In this document: positions 40,401 through 43,400 of the stretch, piece by piece
Position numbering within the stretch: position 1 is the stretch's first letter
Layout of the letters: each line of letters opens with the position of its first letter
Origin: Trichostrongylus colubriformis
Lineage: Eukaryota; Nematoda; Chromadorea; Rhabditida; Trichostrongylidae
Reading direction: 5' to 3'
DNA: 64,000 nucleotides
NCBI GenBank assembly: GCA_963978905.1
Contig: OZ022256.1
Location: forward strand, 1,223,501 to 1,287,500
The notes under the pieces: generated by a model
What the model saw: only the letters and a program-made list of their open reading frames with translations
Database searches by the model: none
What the model was told of the DNA's origin: nothing
Made by a program: the position numbers and the translations under genes

Positions 40401-43400
40401 TTGGAGGTCAGCCCTCTCCCTTCGCTAATCAAACAAGCCAAACAGACGGAACGAAACAAAGACGGAGCTGCACCCCCTGTCCCAGCTAGCCAGTTACGCT
40501 GGGACCAGCACTCCTTTCCCGGTGACATGTCACCGTTGTTGCACTGTCGTCATCAAAAATAACCAGCCCATGCTCTGAAACAGTCTACGCCAGCATTAGT
40601 ACAACCAGCCGTGAGAACAAATAAAGTTTTTCATCTTTTCATGGCTGGTTGTGCTAGTCAACGAATGGACCACCCGAATAACCTAAAAAGTTCTTCGGAG
40701 TTTGAGCAGCATGGACTGATTTGCAATGAAATTGGAAAATTCCACTCTCGCCATTTCACACCAAACCAGCCCGGACGATGACAGGGAGCTCGGACATCAT
40801 GGGCTTACGTAAAAGTTACTAATTTGAACCTTATGCGATGAAATCGATGTCACCGTACCTACCGAAAAGGCTAAAAAAGGAAAGACTGAGCCATACTTGC
40901 TAGAACGATGAAACTGGCATAGAAAGAATGGAAAACCAAGCAGTTTCAACAGTCATTCCTACATCGGAGAAAAAAATTAGATCTATATGCTAAAAAAGCT
41001 CTCCAGATTAATCCTTCAGATCAAGATGTTGAGTAGGTCGCGAAAAGTTCGCCGAACGTTTGAAAACTAAATTTCATGTGGGAATCTATACTATTTACAA
41101 TCGCTTGATTCCATACCAGTTTATGACCGGCTTGAAATTATCTATTGCCAAGCCTGAGAGCGCATTACTGCGAGGCTCCACAACGCTTATCAAACTTTTA
41201 AGCTAAACTCCATATTCTGGGTTGTATCTGACACCCCAGGTGTAGCAATTTTTAACATCAAATACTGAAATCGACTTCAACTAGACATTCTCTATGTTCA
41301 ACTACTTGTGAAACTGGTTCTTACGTATCCCGCAATTCAAAAGCGTCGCCACGCCACAGTGCCAGGTCAATGACCAAATTAGGTCATACACCTCTACGAT
41401 GTAGTGGTATTAGTGAGGAAGGCAGATCGGGCGGCGAGCATGCGCGAGGTGTCCGTCCGTATGGCGGGTGCCAATTAGTGCGGATAACTAACGGTGATCG
41501 TGCCAGTCACTACACACACTGGTTTTAAAGATTTCAGAGTGATATGGCACAATCACCCCTCCCAGATCAAAAGGAAAGATGTAGAAAAAATGAAAAAAAT
41601 GTAGCAAAACAAAAAGAAATTCTGACAAGGCAAATTATATAATAGAATCGGAAAGAAATCAAACCTCATTTCCGTTAAAGTACCACTGGATCTTCGAGGG
41701 AACACCACCACGTTTCCTTTGCGAGCAAGGAATTGTCAAGCGAGAACTTAACGGTGCTAGCATTTCTGCAGGAGAAGATTTCAGTTTTGGTTCCTCTGAA
41801 ACAACCTCGATCGACTTCTAGTGATAACGAACGATGGCTGTCATATTCCGATATTTAGTTCCAAAATCTCACCTACAACCTTTATCTCCAAGGATCTCTG
41901 GTCGAACAGCACGCCCGAAGCGGCATCCACCTTGCACTCTAATTTGTGCTCGCCACGACCCTATAAAAGTGCAAAACGTGCAAAACCACATAAGGCAAGC
42001 GGCGTCACTGTTCATTCAGCCAGTGCGACACAACATCGTGACTAATGCTTTTGTCAAATGGCTATCGAAATGGAGAAGAAATGACGAGGAACTGACATTT
42101 CCAAGAGCGTCTGGGACCATCACTGTTAGGCGACGATTGTTCTGGGAAAGCTCCACTCCCGTTTCCGTACCAGAAATTACCACACCATTGAGAAGCCATC
42201 GAGTTCTTGTTCCGTCCCTAAATTTGAAAGAACTGGTAAATGCAGTGCGAATAAAAAGCGAAATACCTAGAACACCCGTGGGTGAGACCATAGTGAAACG
42301 TGAGAAAGTTGGTGCAATTCGAGAACAAAGTGAGGGTTGGTTAAGGACTTCGCTATTTCCCAGCCCCTGTCCCATCAACAAGGGATAGTGGAATAAAACA
42401 TAAATTCGCTATTTGAGCTTCGAGCGACGCACTTCAACGACGCCACACAGTCGAACGATTCTGATCGCTTTTGTGAAGATCCAGAAGAGTAGATTGTTCG
42501 GTCCTCGGAATAATAAATAATAAATAATCCTCCCGAAGATTCTCTAGAATGCACAGGTTGTAAATGTCGGTAATACCTTTAAATTAACAATGACTCAATA
42601 CAATGTATTTACCCTGCATTGTTTCGTTGATGAACCGTGAAAATGTTGGAAACCGCTTCACCGAGTCCATCAACAGATGCGACCACCTATATTCACAGAA
42701 ATTTGAATTAATAGAAATATCGTAAGTGGAAGGTGCTTGCTTCTACAACTTCTCGGCATTCGCGAACGAGTTTGACCCATCGAAACCGAATAAAATTTTT
42801 TACGAAAAATTGACCTAAACCCTTGGACAGACAACGGTTCATTACAGGACAGAATCTGTAACGAACAGATGTCTGTCTGAGTCGTGGTGTCACAGTTCGC
42901 GATTCTGCCATTTTGCATGTCGCAGAGCCAAACAGTCGCAAAACCGCAGTACCGATGAGAGTGGGTTTTACAAAGCGCAATCGCAAAAATTTGCAGATAC
43001 CATTTATACTCCCATCACTGTGCACTCATATTACTTTGCAATTCGCAAGTTTAGAAATAATGATGTGCTATCAGAACAGAAACACTTGTCAAGTTCATTT
43101 TCATCAGATACTGCTCCTACCTTGTAATCTCCGAATGAAGACCGAGTAGCATCTACGATAACCAAATCTCCTCGTGACGTTATATAATGTGATCTGTTCG
43201 AGTAGACCTTGAAAATACGGAGCGGTTAGGTCTACGAACTCTGCTTTTTTTGTTGATGGAAATTCGCTTCACTTCAAAAGGTATGTTCACATCCCACTTG
43301 ACGATATTTACGATGGGCACCCTTTCACAGGAGAAAGATTGGTTTCTGGAACTCATTGTGCTAGCCAAAGATGGCTGAGGCGTCTTCGCGCTTCTTTTCA

